The position numbers and the translations under genes were made by a program. Of a stretch of 64,000 nucleotides of DNA, positions 41,991 to 51,183 are shown piece by piece. The DNA comes from Novosphingobium terrae (lineage in GTDB: Bacteria; Pseudomonadota; Alphaproteobacteria; Sphingomonadales; Sphingomonadaceae). The stretch is from the NCBI RefSeq assembly GCF_017163935.1, contig NZ_JABVZR010000001.1:62001-126000 (forward strand). Reading direction: 5' to 3'. The notes below the pieces were generated by a model. That model did no database searches. It was not told the origin of the DNA and worked only from the letters and a program-made list of their open reading frames with translations. Numbering within the stretch: the stretch's first letter is position 1; every line of letters begins with the position of its first letter.

Positions 41991-42199
41991 GATGCGAGGG
42001 TGTTACACCCTCGCGCTCCCATGAATGTCTACCTTGCGCCATGGGTTCAGCCTCACGCTTAGCTTGCCGCGCCGCAGGCAGATAATGACAGGTTGCGCTG
42101 GCGTTTTTAAAGCCTGCGGCGCCGCGACCTTGCTCTTTGGCCGAACCCGATGCGTGACGCAGACATTAAAGGGAGCGCGAGGGTTATGACCCTCGCATC
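41991..42199. repeat. Nested palindromic element, copy C
   Basis: A 209-bp element filling the space between two convergent genes. Left GATGCGAGGG-N7-CCCTCGCGCTCCC (41991 on) and right GGGAGCGCGAGGG-N7-CCCTCGCATC (to 42199) are inverted copies. Next inside, AATGTCT (42024) pairs with AGACATT (42161); deeper, GCGCCGCAGGC pairs with GCCTGCGGCGCC. It could fold as one long hairpin with small hairpins at both feet. It leaves 19 and 14 bp to the flanking stops. Confidence 0.88.
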
Positions 42200-42213
42200 T
42201 TCACTTTCCTCCC

Positions 42214-44565
42214 TTAAAACCCTTTTCTCCAAGACCACGCCATCCCGCTGTCATCAGGCAGACCGGCATAATTCCCCGGCTCCTTGCGCCAGAACACGCT
42301 GATCGTCCCGTCGCCACGGAACATCGGCGCATGCCACGCCAGCTCGGCGGCGATTTCGCGGCCCGTCGGCGCCAGATTCAGCCGATGCGTGGACCATACC
42401 GCTTCCTGCGTCGCGTAATCATAGCTGTCCGGCAGATAGAGGTTCACCCCGCCGCGCGCCACGCGCAGGGGCTGGCTGACGCGCAAGGACAGACTGTCGC
42501 CCCATGCCAGCGCGTTGATCATCCCGGCATCGATCGACCAGCCGTAGGAGGTCAGACGCGATCCATCGGTCACCAGCGTGCCGCCCCGCGCGCGGGTGAA
42601 GGCCTCGCGCCATGCCGCGCCCAGATACCAGCCGCCTTCGGGGCGCCAGCCCATGGAGCTGTCGAGGAACAGCGTTTCCGCGCCGCGTGCGCCGAAGGTG
42701 TCGGCAAGGCGCGCCCCGAGCAGCGTGTGGTCCTCGGTCATCCAGCTGGCGCCGAAGCTGGTCTCGAAAGTGCCGAAGCGGCGGTCCATGGAGAGGCCGA
42801 CGCGGGTGGCGCTGTCGCGCTTTTGCAGCGCATCGGAAAGGGCGCCCTGATGCCATGGCGTGGAGAGTTGGGCGCGGCCGTTTTCGGCAAAGACGGTCAT
42901 GCCCCAGCGGCCCAGCTGGTGGCGCACGGCCATGGCGCTCTGGCCGCCGCGCAGGAAGCCGGTGTCTTCGAGCGGGTTGGTGGCGATCAGGAAGGCGGGG
43001 CGGCTCTGGCCCTGCAGCTGGGCGGTCAGTCCGTCGGAGCCCTGCGCGAAGGCCATGGCCAGCGTGGCGCCGGGGGTCAGGTGCGCCACGACGCGCGCGG
43101 CCAGCACGCGGGCGGCATTGCTGTCGCCGGGGGTGAGCTGCATCTGGCGGGCAAAGCTGGAGAGGTTGGCGGAGAGGTGATGCTGTCCGTCCACCGTGAA
43201 GGCCAGCGAGAGGGCGTCTGTGCCCAAAGTGGTGGCGGTGCGGTTGGTGTCCAGAGCGCCCATCAGGCGGGGCTGGATCATCGCCTGACGCATCGAGGCG
43301 GCAAGGTTCACCTGAAAGGCGCGGTTGTAGCTGTCCAGCACCACGGCCTGCAGGCTGGCGCCATGCGCCGCGTCGCCCATGGCGGGGGAGGTGGCGATGG
43401 TGGTGTCGCCCAGCGCGATTTTCTGGCTGGAGGCGCCCATGGTGGTGGTGCCCTGCGCCGTGAACGCGCTGGCGATGTTGAGCACGCCCGCGCCATAGGT
43501 GGTGTCACCCGCGCCGGTGCCCTCACGCGTGGCGGTGTTGAGCAGCAGGGTGACGGCCTGTTTGGCGCTGAGATTGGGGAAATATTGCATCAGCAGCGCA
43601 ACGGCGCCCGCGATCTGGGGCGCGGAGAAGCTGGTGCCCGAATAGACGGTGACATAGGTGGCGCCATTGGTGGTCGTCGTCTTGATCTGGCCATTGGCAT
43701 ATTCGCAGCAGATGCCCTCACCCAGCGCGGTGAGGTAGTTGGCGGCCTCGGTCCCGGCCTTGTCAGAGAAGCTGGAGATCACATTGCTGCTGTTCACCGA
43801 TCCGGCGATGATCACATTGCCGTTGCCCGCCGCGCGCACGCCCGAGGCAAAGGCATCGGGGTTGGCGGTGCCGTCATTGCCCGCCGCCACGATCACCACG
43901 ATGCCCGCGCTGGCGGCGCGGCTGATGGCGGTGGTGACGGCGCTGCTGGGGGTGCCGCCGCCCAGCGACAGGTTGATCACCTTGGCCCCGGCATTGATCG
44001 CGGCATTGACGCCCGAGGCGATGTCGGTGTCGCTGAAGGTGCAGCCGCCGCTGCTGGCGCAGCTGCCCGCGGTATCCGCACGGAAGGCCGCGACGGTGGC
44101 GCCATAGGCCATGCCCATGATGCCCGAATTGTTGCGCGCGGCGGCGGCCACCAGCGCCACCATCGTGCCGTGATCGCTGTCGGCATTGATCAGGCCGCGC
44201 GATCCGGCGACATCGGCGGAGGCTGAGGAAATGCGCCCGGTGAACTCCGGATTGGTGGTGTCCAGCCCGGAATCGACGATGCCGATCGTCACGCCCGCGC
44301 CCGTGGCGCCCATCGACCATGCCGTGATCGCGCCATGCTGCGAGGGGCCGGTCGAGCGGTTGTATTCCGCCGTCATGAAGGTGGAGGTGGGCGTGGTGGT
44401 GGGTGTCGCGGTGGGCGTCGGGCTGGCGCTGGTGGTGGGGGTTGGTGTGGGAGTGCTGCTGGGGGCAGGGGTGCTGCTCACTCCGCTGCCGCCGTCGCTG
44501 CCGCAGGCCGCCAGCAGGGCCAGTGCCGAAAGCGCGACCCCGCACAATGCGATACGCTGAACCAT
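42214..44565 (-). CDS. Subtilisin-like (S8) serine protease lipoprotein with autotransporter-like C-terminus
   Basis: A 783-aa exported protease. Signal peptide ends in a lipobox LLAAC (Cys21). A Thr/Pro/Ser linker (29-62) precedes the S8 domain with Asp98 in GIVDSGLD, His132 in [10 protein letters not shown], oxyanion AAGNDG and nucleophile Ser312 in [12 protein letters not shown]; the triad is complete. Residues 400-783 lack protease motifs, are rich in amphipathic beta strands and end in Phe, as outer-membrane barrels do. ATG at 44565 fits the lipobox. Lipidation plus a terminal barrel is unusual. It is divergent from dapD. Confidence 0.88.
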   Translation of the reverse strand: MVQRIALCGVALSALALLAACGSDGGSGVSSTPAPSSTPTPTPTTSASPTPTATPTTTPTSTFMTAEYNRSTGPSQHGAITAWSMGATGAGVTIGIVDSGLDTTNPEFTGRISSASADVAGSRGLINADSDHGTMVALVAAAARNNSGIMGMAYGATVAAFRADTAGSCASSGGCTFSDTDIASGVNAAINAGAKVINLSLGGGTPSSAVTTAISRAASAGIVVIVAAGNDGTANPDAFASGVRAAGNGNVIIAGSVNSSNVISSFSDKAGTEAANYLTALGEGICCEYANGQIKTTTTNGATYVTVYSGTSFSAPQIAGAVALLMQYFPNLSAKQAVTLLLNTATREGTGAGDTTYGAGVLNIASAFTAQGTTTMGASSQKIALGDTTIATSPAMGDAAHGASLQAVVLDSYNRAFQVNLAASMRQAMIQPRLMGALDTNRTATTLGTDALSLAFTVDGQHHLSANLSSFARQMQLTPGDSNAARVLAARVVAHLTPGATLAMAFAQGSDGLTAQLQGQSRPAFLIATNPLEDTGFLRGGQSAMAVRHQLGRWGMTVFAENGRAQLSTPWHQGALSDALQKRDSATRVGLSMDRRFGTFETSFGASWMTEDHTLLGARLADTFGARGAETLFLDSSMGWRPEGGWYLGAAWREAFTRARGGTLVTDGSRLTSYGWSIDAGMINALAWGDSLSLRVSQPLRVARGGVNLYLPDSYDYATQEAVWSTHRLNLAPTGREIAAELAWHAPMFRGDGTISVFWRKEPGNYAGLPDDSGMAWSWRKGF

Positions 44566-44899
44566 GGAGCCCGGCAGGGCGGCGTCGGTGGGATCGCGAT
44601 GGCCTTCGCAGGTGCCCTCATCGATGATCTGCATGTCTGTTCTGTCCCCGGCGTGGCGGGCGGTCCCCTCTGCCCGGCCAAACGCGGTTCTTATGCCATG
44701 GTATGGTCGCCAAGTGGTGAAGGCACGGCTTTTCGCGCTCAGGGGGAATACGGTGCCGGGAGGAAAGGTGGCGAAGGTGTCGCGCTGGTTGCGCTCGGCC
44801 CCAAGTGGCGATAGGCGGGTTCGTGAAAAGGCGGTGCTCCGGGGGGAGGGCCGCCACGCTGTTCAGCCCATGCTGTTTAAACTTGCAGGAAGACAATCC
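44566..44899. other. Divergent intergenic region
   Basis: This 334-bp gap separates the protease (minus) and dapD (plus) genes and contains both promoters. I see the GCAGGAAG ribosome site of dapD at about 44885-44892 but no clear -35/-10 boxes, repeats or small gene. Confidence 0.4.
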
Positions 44900-45745
44900 A
44901 TGACCACTGATGTCGCCGCCCTTGCCGCCACCATCGAAGCCGCCTGGGAAGCGCGCGACACCGTCACCCTCGCCAGTGCCGATGTGCGCGTGGCCGTCAA
45001 CGACGCCTTTGCCCTGCTGGAATCGGGCGAGGCCCGCGTTGCCGAGAAGATCGACGGCGAATGGGTCGTCAATCAGTGGCTGAAGAAGGCCGTGCTGCTT
45101 TCCTTCCGCCTGAGCGACAACACCGTCATCGAGAACGGCATGGGCGGCGCCCCCGCTTTCGACAAGGTGCCGCTGAAGACCGAAGGCTGGGGTGACAACC
45201 AGTTCCGCGCCGCCGGTTTCCGCGCCGTGCCGGGTGCCGTGGCCCGCGTGGGCTGCCATATCGCCAAGGGCGTGGTGCTGATGCCCAGCTTCGTGAACCT
45301 GGGCGCCTTCGTCGATTCGGGCACGATGGTCGACACTTGGGCCACCGTTGGTTCGTGTGCCCAGATCGGCAAGAACGTGCATATCTCGGGCGGCGCCGGC
45401 ATTGGCGGCGTGCTTGAGCCGCTGCAGGCCGGCCCTGTCATCATCGAGGATGGCGCTTTCATCGGCGCCCGCAGCGAAGTGGCCGAGGGCGTGATCGTGG
45501 GTGAGGGCGCCGTCCTCTCCATGGGCGTGTACCTTGGCGCCAGCACCAAGATCATCGACCGTGCTACCGGTGAAGTGCACATCGGCCGCGTGCCGCCTTA
45601 CGCGGTGGTCGTCCCCGGCTCGCTGCCCGGCAAGCCGCTGCCCGATGGCACCCCCGGGCCTTCGCTCTACTGCGCCGTGATCGTCAAGACGGTCGATGCG
45701 CAGACCCGCGCCAAGACCGGCATCAACGAGCTGCTGCGCGACTGA
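44900..45745 (+). CDS. dapD: 2,3,4,5-tetrahydropyridine-2,6-dicarboxylate N-succinyltransferase
   Basis: A 281-aa enzyme of the succinyl branch of lysine/diaminopimelate synthesis, using succinyl-CoA. It has the N-terminal helical domain, [20 protein letters not shown], then left-handed beta-helix hexapeptide repeats ([40 protein letters not shown]) and the conserved [14 protein letters not shown] end. Length is near E. coli DapD (274). The start has AGGAAG eight bases upstream. It overlaps the glutaminyl cyclase gene (TGATG). Confidence 0.96.
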   Translation: MTTDVAALAATIEAAWEARDTVTLASADVRVAVNDAFALLESGEARVAEKIDGEWVVNQWLKKAVLLSFRLSDNTVIENGMGGAPAFDKVPLKTEGWGDNQFRAAGFRAVPGAVARVGCHIAKGVVLMPSFVNLGAFVDSGTMVDTWATVGSCAQIGKNVHISGGAGIGGVLEPLQAGPVIIEDGAFIGARSEVAEGVIVGEGAVLSMGVYLGASTKIIDRATGEVHIGRVPPYAVVVPGSLPGKPLPDGTPGPSLYCAVIVKTVDAQTRAKTGINELLRD

Positions 45746-46557
45746 TGCCGATGCGCGGGTCTGTGAAGCAGGCGCTGCTGGGGCTGGCTCTCGGGCTGGC
45801 TCCGCTTGCGGCATGTCATGCGGCACAGCCCGCGCCCTCTTCCGCTGCGGCGGAGCTGCCGGTGGTGAAGCCCGAGGTGGTGCGCAAGCTGCCGCACGAC
45901 CCCCACGCCTGGACCGAAGGCCTGTTCTTCGATGCCACCGGCCAGATGTATGAAAGCACCGGCGAGCTGGGCCGATCGACCCTGCGCCGCGTGAATGTCG
46001 AAACCGGCGAGGTGCTGGCCCGCGCCGATGTGCCCATGCCTTTGTATGGCGAGGGCAGCGCTCCGGTTGGCGACAAGATCTATTCGCTCAGCTGGCGTGA
46101 TGGCATCGGCCTGATCTGGAACAAGGCCACGCTGAAGCCCGAGGGCCAGTTCTCCTATATGGGCGAAGGCTGGGCGCTGACCAAGCTGGGCAACGACCTG
46201 ATCATGAGCGATGGCAGCAGCAATCTGCGCGTGATCGATCCCAATGGCTTCCGCCTGCTGCGCATGATCCATGTGACCGCGAACGGCAAGCCGGTGGACC
46301 AGCTTAACGAGGTCGAGCTGGTGGATGGCGAAATCTGGGCCAACATCTGGCTGACGGATCGCATCGCGCGGATCGATCCGGCTTCGGGCCATGTGAAGGG
46401 CTGGATCGATGTGTCCGACCTGCACAAGGAAGCAGGCACCACCGGGCCGGATCAGATTCCCAACGGGATCGCTTACGATGGGGTGCATCACAAGCTCTAC
46501 GTCACGGGCAAGGAATGGCCCACGATGTTTGAGATTCGCGTTCCCGGAGTGAAGTAG
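45745..46557 (+). CDS. Glutaminyl-peptide cyclotransferase (plant-type QC), exported
   Basis: A 270-aa protein with a signal peptide whose end LAACHAAQP could act as a lipobox. The mature part is a five-bladed beta-propeller of the plant/bacterial QC type: PHDPHAWTEGLFFD near its start, YESTGELGRSTLR, and LNEVELVDGEIWANIWLTDRIARID. It turns N-terminal Gln of exported proteins into pyroglutamate. It is coupled to dapD by TGATG, but no metabolic link is known. It ends 9 bp before repeat D. Confidence 0.9.
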   Translation: MPMRGSVKQALLGLALGLAPLAACHAAQPAPSSAAAELPVVKPEVVRKLPHDPHAWTEGLFFDATGQMYESTGELGRSTLRRVNVETGEVLARADVPMPLYGEGSAPVGDKIYSLSWRDGIGLIWNKATLKPEGQFSYMGEGWALTKLGNDLIMSDGSSNLRVIDPNGFRLLRMIHVTANGKPVDQLNEVELVDGEIWANIWLTDRIARIDPASGHVKGWIDVSDLHKEAGTTGPDQIPNGIAYDGVHHKLYVTGKEWPTMFEIRVPGVK

Positions 46558-46566
46558 GAAGGGATG

Positions 46567-46797
46567 GATGCGAGGGTGTTACACCCTCGCGCTCCCATTA
46601 TTGTCTGCGTTGCGCTTCGGGTTCGGCCTTGCGCCCAGCTTGCCGCGCCGCAGGCTTTGAAACGAGAAAAGGCGCCCGGGCATGCCTGCCTGCGGCGCCT
46701 TTTCTGTGCCCGTGGAAAGGTTGCGCACCGATAGGATGCCGCCGACCTTTTTGTCGGGAGACGTTATGGGAGCGCGAGGGGGTAACCCCCTCGCATC
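46567..46797. repeat. Nested palindromic element, copy D
   Basis: A 231-bp element between convergent genes with left GATGCGAGGG-N7-CCCTCGCGCTCCC (46567 on) and right GGGAGCGCGAGGGGG-TAA-CCCCCTCGCATC (to 46797). Inside, CCGCGCCGCAGGC pairs with GCCTGCGGCGCC and a central AAAAGGCGCC/GGCGCCTTTT pair lies at about 46660-46705. Compared with C, outer ends are near-identical while the middle diverges, keeping pairing. Confidence 0.88.
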
Positions 46798-46813
46798 TTC
46801 CCTTCCAACCTCC

Positions 46814-48118
46814 TTAAAACGACGTCGGACTTTCAATCGGCTTGTCGTCCTTATGCGCCAGAGCATAGGCTTCCGAAGCCTTCAGAACCCGCAGCGTGTT
46901 CAGGCTGGCGACCTTCTTCAGATCCTCCTTGGTGTACCCACGCTTGGCCAGTTCCAGAAGCAGCGCAGGGTAAGCCGACACGTCCGGCATGCCCTGCAGC
47001 CCGACCGAGCCGCCATCGAAATCGCCGCCCACGCCCACGTGGTCGATGCCGATGCGCTTCACGATATGGTCGATATGATCGGCCACCTGCTGGATCGTGG
47101 CCACAGGCTTGGGATTGGCTTTCTCCCACGCGTCCAGCGCGGCCTTGGCGAGGTCGGGGCGGTCGGGGTGGAGGGCTTTCTGCTCGGCCTGCTGCCCGGC
47201 GCGGGCGGCGCCCCACTTGTACAGCGCGTCGGAGACGTAGTTGGGGTAGAAGTTGCACATCACGACGCCGCCGTTCAGCTTCACCTTGTCCAGCACCTCG
47301 TCAGAGACGTTGCGGGGGTGGCCGCTGACGGCCTGAGAGCCGGAGTGGCTGAAGATGATCGGGGCCCTGGCCACCTCCAGCGCGTCCATCATGGTCTTCT
47401 GGCTGACGTGGCTGAGGTCGACGAGGATGCCGATGCGCTGCATCTCGCGCACCACATCCTTGCCGAAGGGGGTGAGGCCGTCATGCTGGGGGGCGTCGGT
47501 GGCGCTGTCGGCCCAGGCGGTGTCCTTGAAGTGGGTCAGCGTCATGTAGCGGGCGCCAAGGGCGTAGAATTGGCGCAGCACGCCCAGCGAGCCGCCGATG
47601 GAATGGCCGCCCTCCATGCCGATCAGCGAGGCGACCTTGCCGGCCTTCCACGCCTTTTCGACGTCGGCGCTGCTGGTCGCCAGCATCAGATCGTTGGGGT
47701 ACTGGGCGATCAGGCGCTTGACCACGTCGATCTGCTCCATGGTGGCCTGCACGGCCTGTGGCTCGGGCAGGTTGGCCGAGACATAGACCGACCAGAATTG
47801 CGCGCCGATATGGCCCTGCTTCATGCGGGTGAGGTCGGTCTGCATGCCGGTGGGGGTGCCCGCCGGGAAGAAGGCGGCCATGCGCTTGTCGGGCAGGGGC
47901 TCGTTCACGGTGTTGTTGAAGTCGAAGCCCGCCAGCACGTCCTTGCGGCGGTCGCGCAGCTGTTCGGGCACGTCATTGTGGCCGTCCCAGACGGGGGCTT
48001 CCTTCAGCGCGGCGGCGACGGTTTGCTCGGGGCTGAGCGCCGGGGCAGCGAAAGCGGGCGCGGCCAGCGTGACAGTGGCGCAGACGCAGAGCAGGCGGGC
48101 AAGGTGACGCGGCTTCAT
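46814..48118 (-). CDS. Membrane dipeptidase, M19 family, exported
   Basis: A 434-aa zinc dipeptidase. Signal peptide 1-24 (ending AFA) precedes an M19 barrel: metal-binding VWDGHNDVPEQL (His-x-Asp), GMEGGHSIGG with the bridging Glu, VDLSHVSQKTMMDAL, IFSHSGSQAV (two His) and HVGVGGDFDGG. All ligands are present. It hydrolyses dipeptides, possibly D-amino-acid-containing ones from the wall. ATG at 48118 is chosen for its AGGA about 12 bases upstream; one at 48127 adds three residues. It faces the QC gene across element D. Confidence 0.92.
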   Translation of the reverse strand: MKPRHLARLLCVCATVTLAAPAFAAPALSPEQTVAAALKEAPVWDGHNDVPEQLRDRRKDVLAGFDFNNTVNEPLPDKRMAAFFPAGTPTGMQTDLTRMKQGHIGAQFWSVYVSANLPEPQAVQATMEQIDVVKRLIAQYPNDLMLATSSADVEKAWKAGKVASLIGMEGGHSIGGSLGVLRQFYALGARYMTLTHFKDTAWADSATDAPQHDGLTPFGKDVVREMQRIGILVDLSHVSQKTMMDALEVARAPIIFSHSGSQAVSGHPRNVSDEVLDKVKLNGGVVMCNFYPNYVSDALYKWGAARAGQQAEQKALHPDRPDLAKAALDAWEKANPKPVATIQQVADHIDHIVKRIGIDHVGVGGDFDGGSVGLQGMPDVSAYPALLLELAKRGYTKEDLKKVASLNTLRVLKASEAYALAHKDDKPIESPTSF

Positions 48119-48210
48119 GGGGGGCATTCGTCCTGTGTTGTTTGGCTGTAACAAAGGACGAGATGCGGCCCCATGCAAGGGGGTGAATGGCGATTACCTA
48201 TGAGTTCTCT

Positions 48211-49365
48211 TCAGGCAGCGGCGTGGCGGCGCTGAATCAGCCCTTCATAATCGGCGAAAAGCGCCTCGAAATGACCCTGCGTGGTGGTGGGCAGGGGGAA
48301 GGGCCCGCGCGGCGGATTGTGCAGCAGCTTGAGCGTGGCCTGCGCCGCCGCCAGCGCCGATCCGGCCCGATAGGTCAGCCCCGCGCCGCCGCGCGCATGA
48401 TCGGCGGCGCCGCCACGGTCGGGCACGATCACGGGCACGCCGCTGGCGCGCGCCTCGGCGGCGGCCATGCAGAAGGTTTCCGCCTCGCAGCCGTGGATCA
48501 GCGCGTCGGCGCTGGCGAGCAGAGTGGCGAATTTCTGGCGATCCTTCTCCACACCCAGCAGGCGGATATGGGGGTTGCCCTGAATCTGCTTCTCGATGCG
48601 CTTGCGGTGCCCGCCTTGCCCCACGATCACCAGACCCAGCGGCATGGACTGGCTGGCGGCAGCGACGGCATCGACGATCATCGGCCAGCGCTTCTCGGCC
48701 GAAAGGCGGCCCACGCCGATCAGCAGGCGGGCGCTTTCGGGCAGGGCGCAGGCGGCCAGCAGCTTGCGGCGCAGGGCGCAATCGCGCTTGGCGGGGCTGA
48801 ACAGATTGGCCTCGATCCCCATGGGGTGAAGCACGGTGTTGGCCACGCCGCCCTTGGCGAGGCGGTCACGCAATTCGCCGCTGGCGCAGACCACGCGGTC
48901 ATACTGGCGGCCCAGATCGCGCAGATGGTTCCAGAAACGCTCGAAGCGGCGGTCGATGGTCTCGCGGCTGAGCAGCGGCTGGAACCAGCGATAGGCATAG
49001 GCCGAGAGCGGGTCGGCATGCATCACCAGCGCGCGCGGCGTGTCGCTCTGCCAGCGGCCCACCATGGAGGCGCTGCGCCAGGGGCTGGAGACCTCGACCA
49101 GATCGGGCTGGAGGCGGTCCAGCTCGGCATGCAGCGCGGCCTCGTCGCCGAAATACCAATATTTGCGGTCGAGCGGGAAGCGGGGGCTGGGCAGGGTGAT
49201 GAGGCGGGCGTTCGGGCCTTTCTCGATCACCTGATAGTCGTCGCCGGGGGCCAGGATGGTGATGTCATGCCCCAGCGCGGGACCGATCTTCAGCTTCTGC
49301 TCGACATAGGTTTTCACGCCGCCGCCATGGGGCGTGTAAAAGGCACAGACGTCAACGATGCGCAT
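48211..49365 (-). CDS. GT4-family glycosyltransferase
   Basis: A 384-aa GT-B transferase. N-terminal domain starts MRIVDVCAFYTPHGGGVKTY (acceptor side Gly loop); the donor side has GVGRLSAEKRWPMIVDAV and HGCEAETFCMAAAEARASG, the E-x7-E signature of GT4. Retaining transfer from a nucleotide sugar to a lipid or glycan is expected. ATG at 49365 has GGGGGAC upstream. It is the last gene of the minus-strand group headed by hpnN, so a lipid acceptor is possible. Confidence 0.88.
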   Translation of the reverse strand: MRIVDVCAFYTPHGGGVKTYVEQKLKIGPALGHDITILAPGDDYQVIEKGPNARLITLPSPRFPLDRKYWYFGDEAALHAELDRLQPDLVEVSSPWRSASMVGRWQSDTPRALVMHADPLSAYAYRWFQPLLSRETIDRRFERFWNHLRDLGRQYDRVVCASGELRDRLAKGGVANTVLHPMGIEANLFSPAKRDCALRRKLLAACALPESARLLIGVGRLSAEKRWPMIVDAVAAASQSMPLGLVIVGQGGHRKRIEKQIQGNPHIRLLGVEKDRQKFATLLASADALIHGCEAETFCMAAAEARASGVPVIVPDRGGAADHARGGAGLTYRAGSALAAAQATLKLLHNPPRGPFPLPTTTQGHFEALFADYEGLIQRRHAAA

Positions 49366-49470
49366 GGCTGTCCCCCGAAAGCTCGCACCCGATCCTGACG
49401 CGCGCCATAGCCGTTTTACAGGGCGAGCGTCCAGCATCATGCGCGAGGGAAGAGGCGGCGCGCTGCATCA

Positions 49471-50055
49471 TCAATGCGCCGCGATGGGGCCGACGCTCAT
49501 CAGGCCGTTGCGATAGTTCATGATCACCGTGGTGCGGGTCAGGCCGTTTCCGGCGTCCACCCGCGTCGCCGCCGCCTTGGGCTTGGACCAGCCCAGCTTC
49601 GGGTTGGCGGTGAAGCCGATGCCATCGACCGAGAGGCCGAACTTGCGGTTGCCGTCGCGGTCATGCAGCACCATCACCGAATAGGCGCCGGGGCCGGGGA
49701 TGCGCGCGCAGATCACCACCGGGCCGTTCTGGGGCACCACCTCTTCCACGCGGCGGAAGGTCTTGCCGTAATAGATCAGCGCATTGTCGTCGCGCAGGAA
49801 GTCCTCGTCGTTGGAGGGATAGACCTCCAGCTTGAGGTTGCCCTTGCGGTCCTTCAGCCCGTCGATGGTGATGAGCAGGGCGGGGCCCTGCTCGCCGGGG
49901 CGGCAGCGTGCCTCGGCCTTGCCCAGATCGGGGGTGGAGGGGATGGGCACCTTCTCGCCCGCCTGGGCGGGAGCGGCCAGAATGCAGGCCAGTGCCCAGG
50001 CCAGACCCGTGGCAGCCGTCACTTCAGGCAGCTTGCGGAGGGGGTTGGCACTCAT
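49471..50055 (-). CDS. DUF2141 exported protein
   Basis: A 194-aa protein with signal peptide (about 1-32, ending AQAG) and a DUF2141 beta-sandwich at about 55-190: ALLITIDGLKDRKGNLKLEVYP, then GAYSVMVLHDRDGNRKFGLS, GIGFTANPKLGWSKP and TTVIMNYRNG. The family has no known activity. AAGGAG lies seven bases before the ATG. It overlaps the membrane-protein gene by 4 bp (ATGA). Two Cys (RCRPGE, VICARIP) could form a disulfide in the periplasm. Confidence 0.88.
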   Translation of the reverse strand: MSANPLRKLPEVTAATGLAWALACILAAPAQAGEKVPIPSTPDLGKAEARCRPGEQGPALLITIDGLKDRKGNLKLEVYPSNDEDFLRDDNALIYYGKTFRRVEEVVPQNGPVVICARIPGPGAYSVMVLHDRDGNRKFGLSVDGIGFTANPKLGWSKPKAAATRVDAGNGLTRTTVIMNYRNGLMSVGPIAAH

Positions 50056-51101
50056 GCATCGGCTCCTTCTCTGGATGCGAAAAGGTCGAGGGTAGCAAAG
50101 ATCGTGCCCACGACAATATGTGAGACGGGCAGCAGCATGGCCATCATCGCCATCAGATTCTGCACCTGCGTATCCCGGCCCAGGATGAAAACGGCCAGAC
50201 CCGCGAAAATCACATCCTTGTTCGGCACCAGCGGCAGGCGCGAGACCAGCATGCGCAAGGTGGCCAGCACCAGCCACAGATCGATGCCGACCTCGGGCAG
50301 CACCACATGCCACAGCAGCGCGGACAGGCCGATAAAGCCGATGGTGCGCGCGAAATGGATGGCGGTGATGATCGCCAGCTCACGCCGGGGCAGGGAGAAG
50401 AGCTTTTGGCGGAACAGCAGGATGATGAAGGAGGTGAACAGCACCACGCCCAGCGAGAGGAACGTCGTGCGCCCCTCCATCCCGAAGGCGCCCGAGGAGA
50501 TCAGCCGCCACGCGCCCGCCAGCATCACCAGCGTGACGATGTTGCCGGTCAGCGCCGACAGGATCGTCACATCCTTGATCGCGCCGAAGGGCGCGGCCAC
50601 CATGTTGAGGCGTCCGCGTGCCCAGGCGTAGAACTGCACTTCGCCCAGATAGCCAAGCAGCAGCTCATTGGAGACCAGCTTGCGCAGCAGCGCGCCGAGC
50701 CCGGAGAAGGGAATGCGCCACAAATGGCGGTAGATCACCCATTCCGAGGCCGGTCCGACCATGTAATAGGCGACGAAGACCATCCAGAACAAAGGTTTGC
50801 GCGGGATGAGTTCAAGAATCTCATGGAACTGCAGATGGCGCACTTCCAGCGCCACGGCAGCCAGCATGGCGATCGACACCATCGCCGAGAACAGTTCGCC
50901 CAGCTTGGCAGCCGTGCTCTTGCGAGGCTTGGGCAGCGCCAGCTGGAGATCGGGGATCGGTTCGCCGGGGGCAAACACCGTGGTGGCCATTGCGTCAGAA
51001 TCCATGGAGCCAGCACCATTGTCGGGCCGGCTCGAAGCAGAATGGGATGGCATGCCCTGACCTTTGGAGGGAGGCAGGGCGCCGCTGTCCTGATCACTCA
51101 T
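50052..51101 (-). CDS. Polytopic membrane protein of unknown function (flippase-like appearance)
   Basis: A 349-aa protein with about 65 residues of Ser/Pro-rich cytoplasmic N-terminus and roughly eight membrane helices. Segments such as SNELLLGYLGEVQFYAWARG and SALTGNIVTLVMLAGAW recall the LPG-synthase/UPF0104 lipid-flippase type, but the resemblance is weak. GGAGG sits before the ATG at 51101. It is translationally coupled to DUF2141 and lies 83 bp after the DUF2334 gene, in the hpnN group. I infer lipid or lipid-linked sugar handling from context only. Confidence 0.72.
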   Translation of the reverse strand: MSDQDSGALPPSKGQGMPSHSASSRPDNGAGSMDSDAMATTVFAPGEPIPDLQLALPKPRKSTAAKLGELFSAMVSIAMLAAVALEVRHLQFHEILELIPRKPLFWMVFVAYYMVGPASEWVIYRHLWRIPFSGLGALLRKLVSNELLLGYLGEVQFYAWARGRLNMVAAPFGAIKDVTILSALTGNIVTLVMLAGAWRLISSGAFGMEGRTTFLSLGVVLFTSFIILLFRQKLFSLPRRELAIITAIHFARTIGFIGLSALLWHVVLPEVGIDLWLVLATLRMLVSRLPLVPNKDVIFAGLAVFILGRDTQVQNLMAMMAMLLPVSHIVVGTIFATLDLFASREGADA

Positions 51102-51183
51102 ACCAGGGCCTCCGAAGGGTTGCTGGCAAGGTCAGGCATTGAAAAGGCAATAGAAGAGCGAATCATAACCATGGCTGAACCGC

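Noticed and set aside
41991..42199. Possible insertion sequence
   Set aside because: Too short for a transposase, no open frame, and no clear target duplication visible at the ends.
42331..44226. Long open frames antisense to real genes (also 3523-5280 minus, 12054-13907 plus, 16214-18451 plus, 29713-31356 minus, 39036-40709 minus)
   Set aside because: They mirror strongly motif-bearing genes on the other strand, are rich in Arg/His/Gln/Gly as expected for GC-rich shadows, and lack ribosome sites and family motifs.
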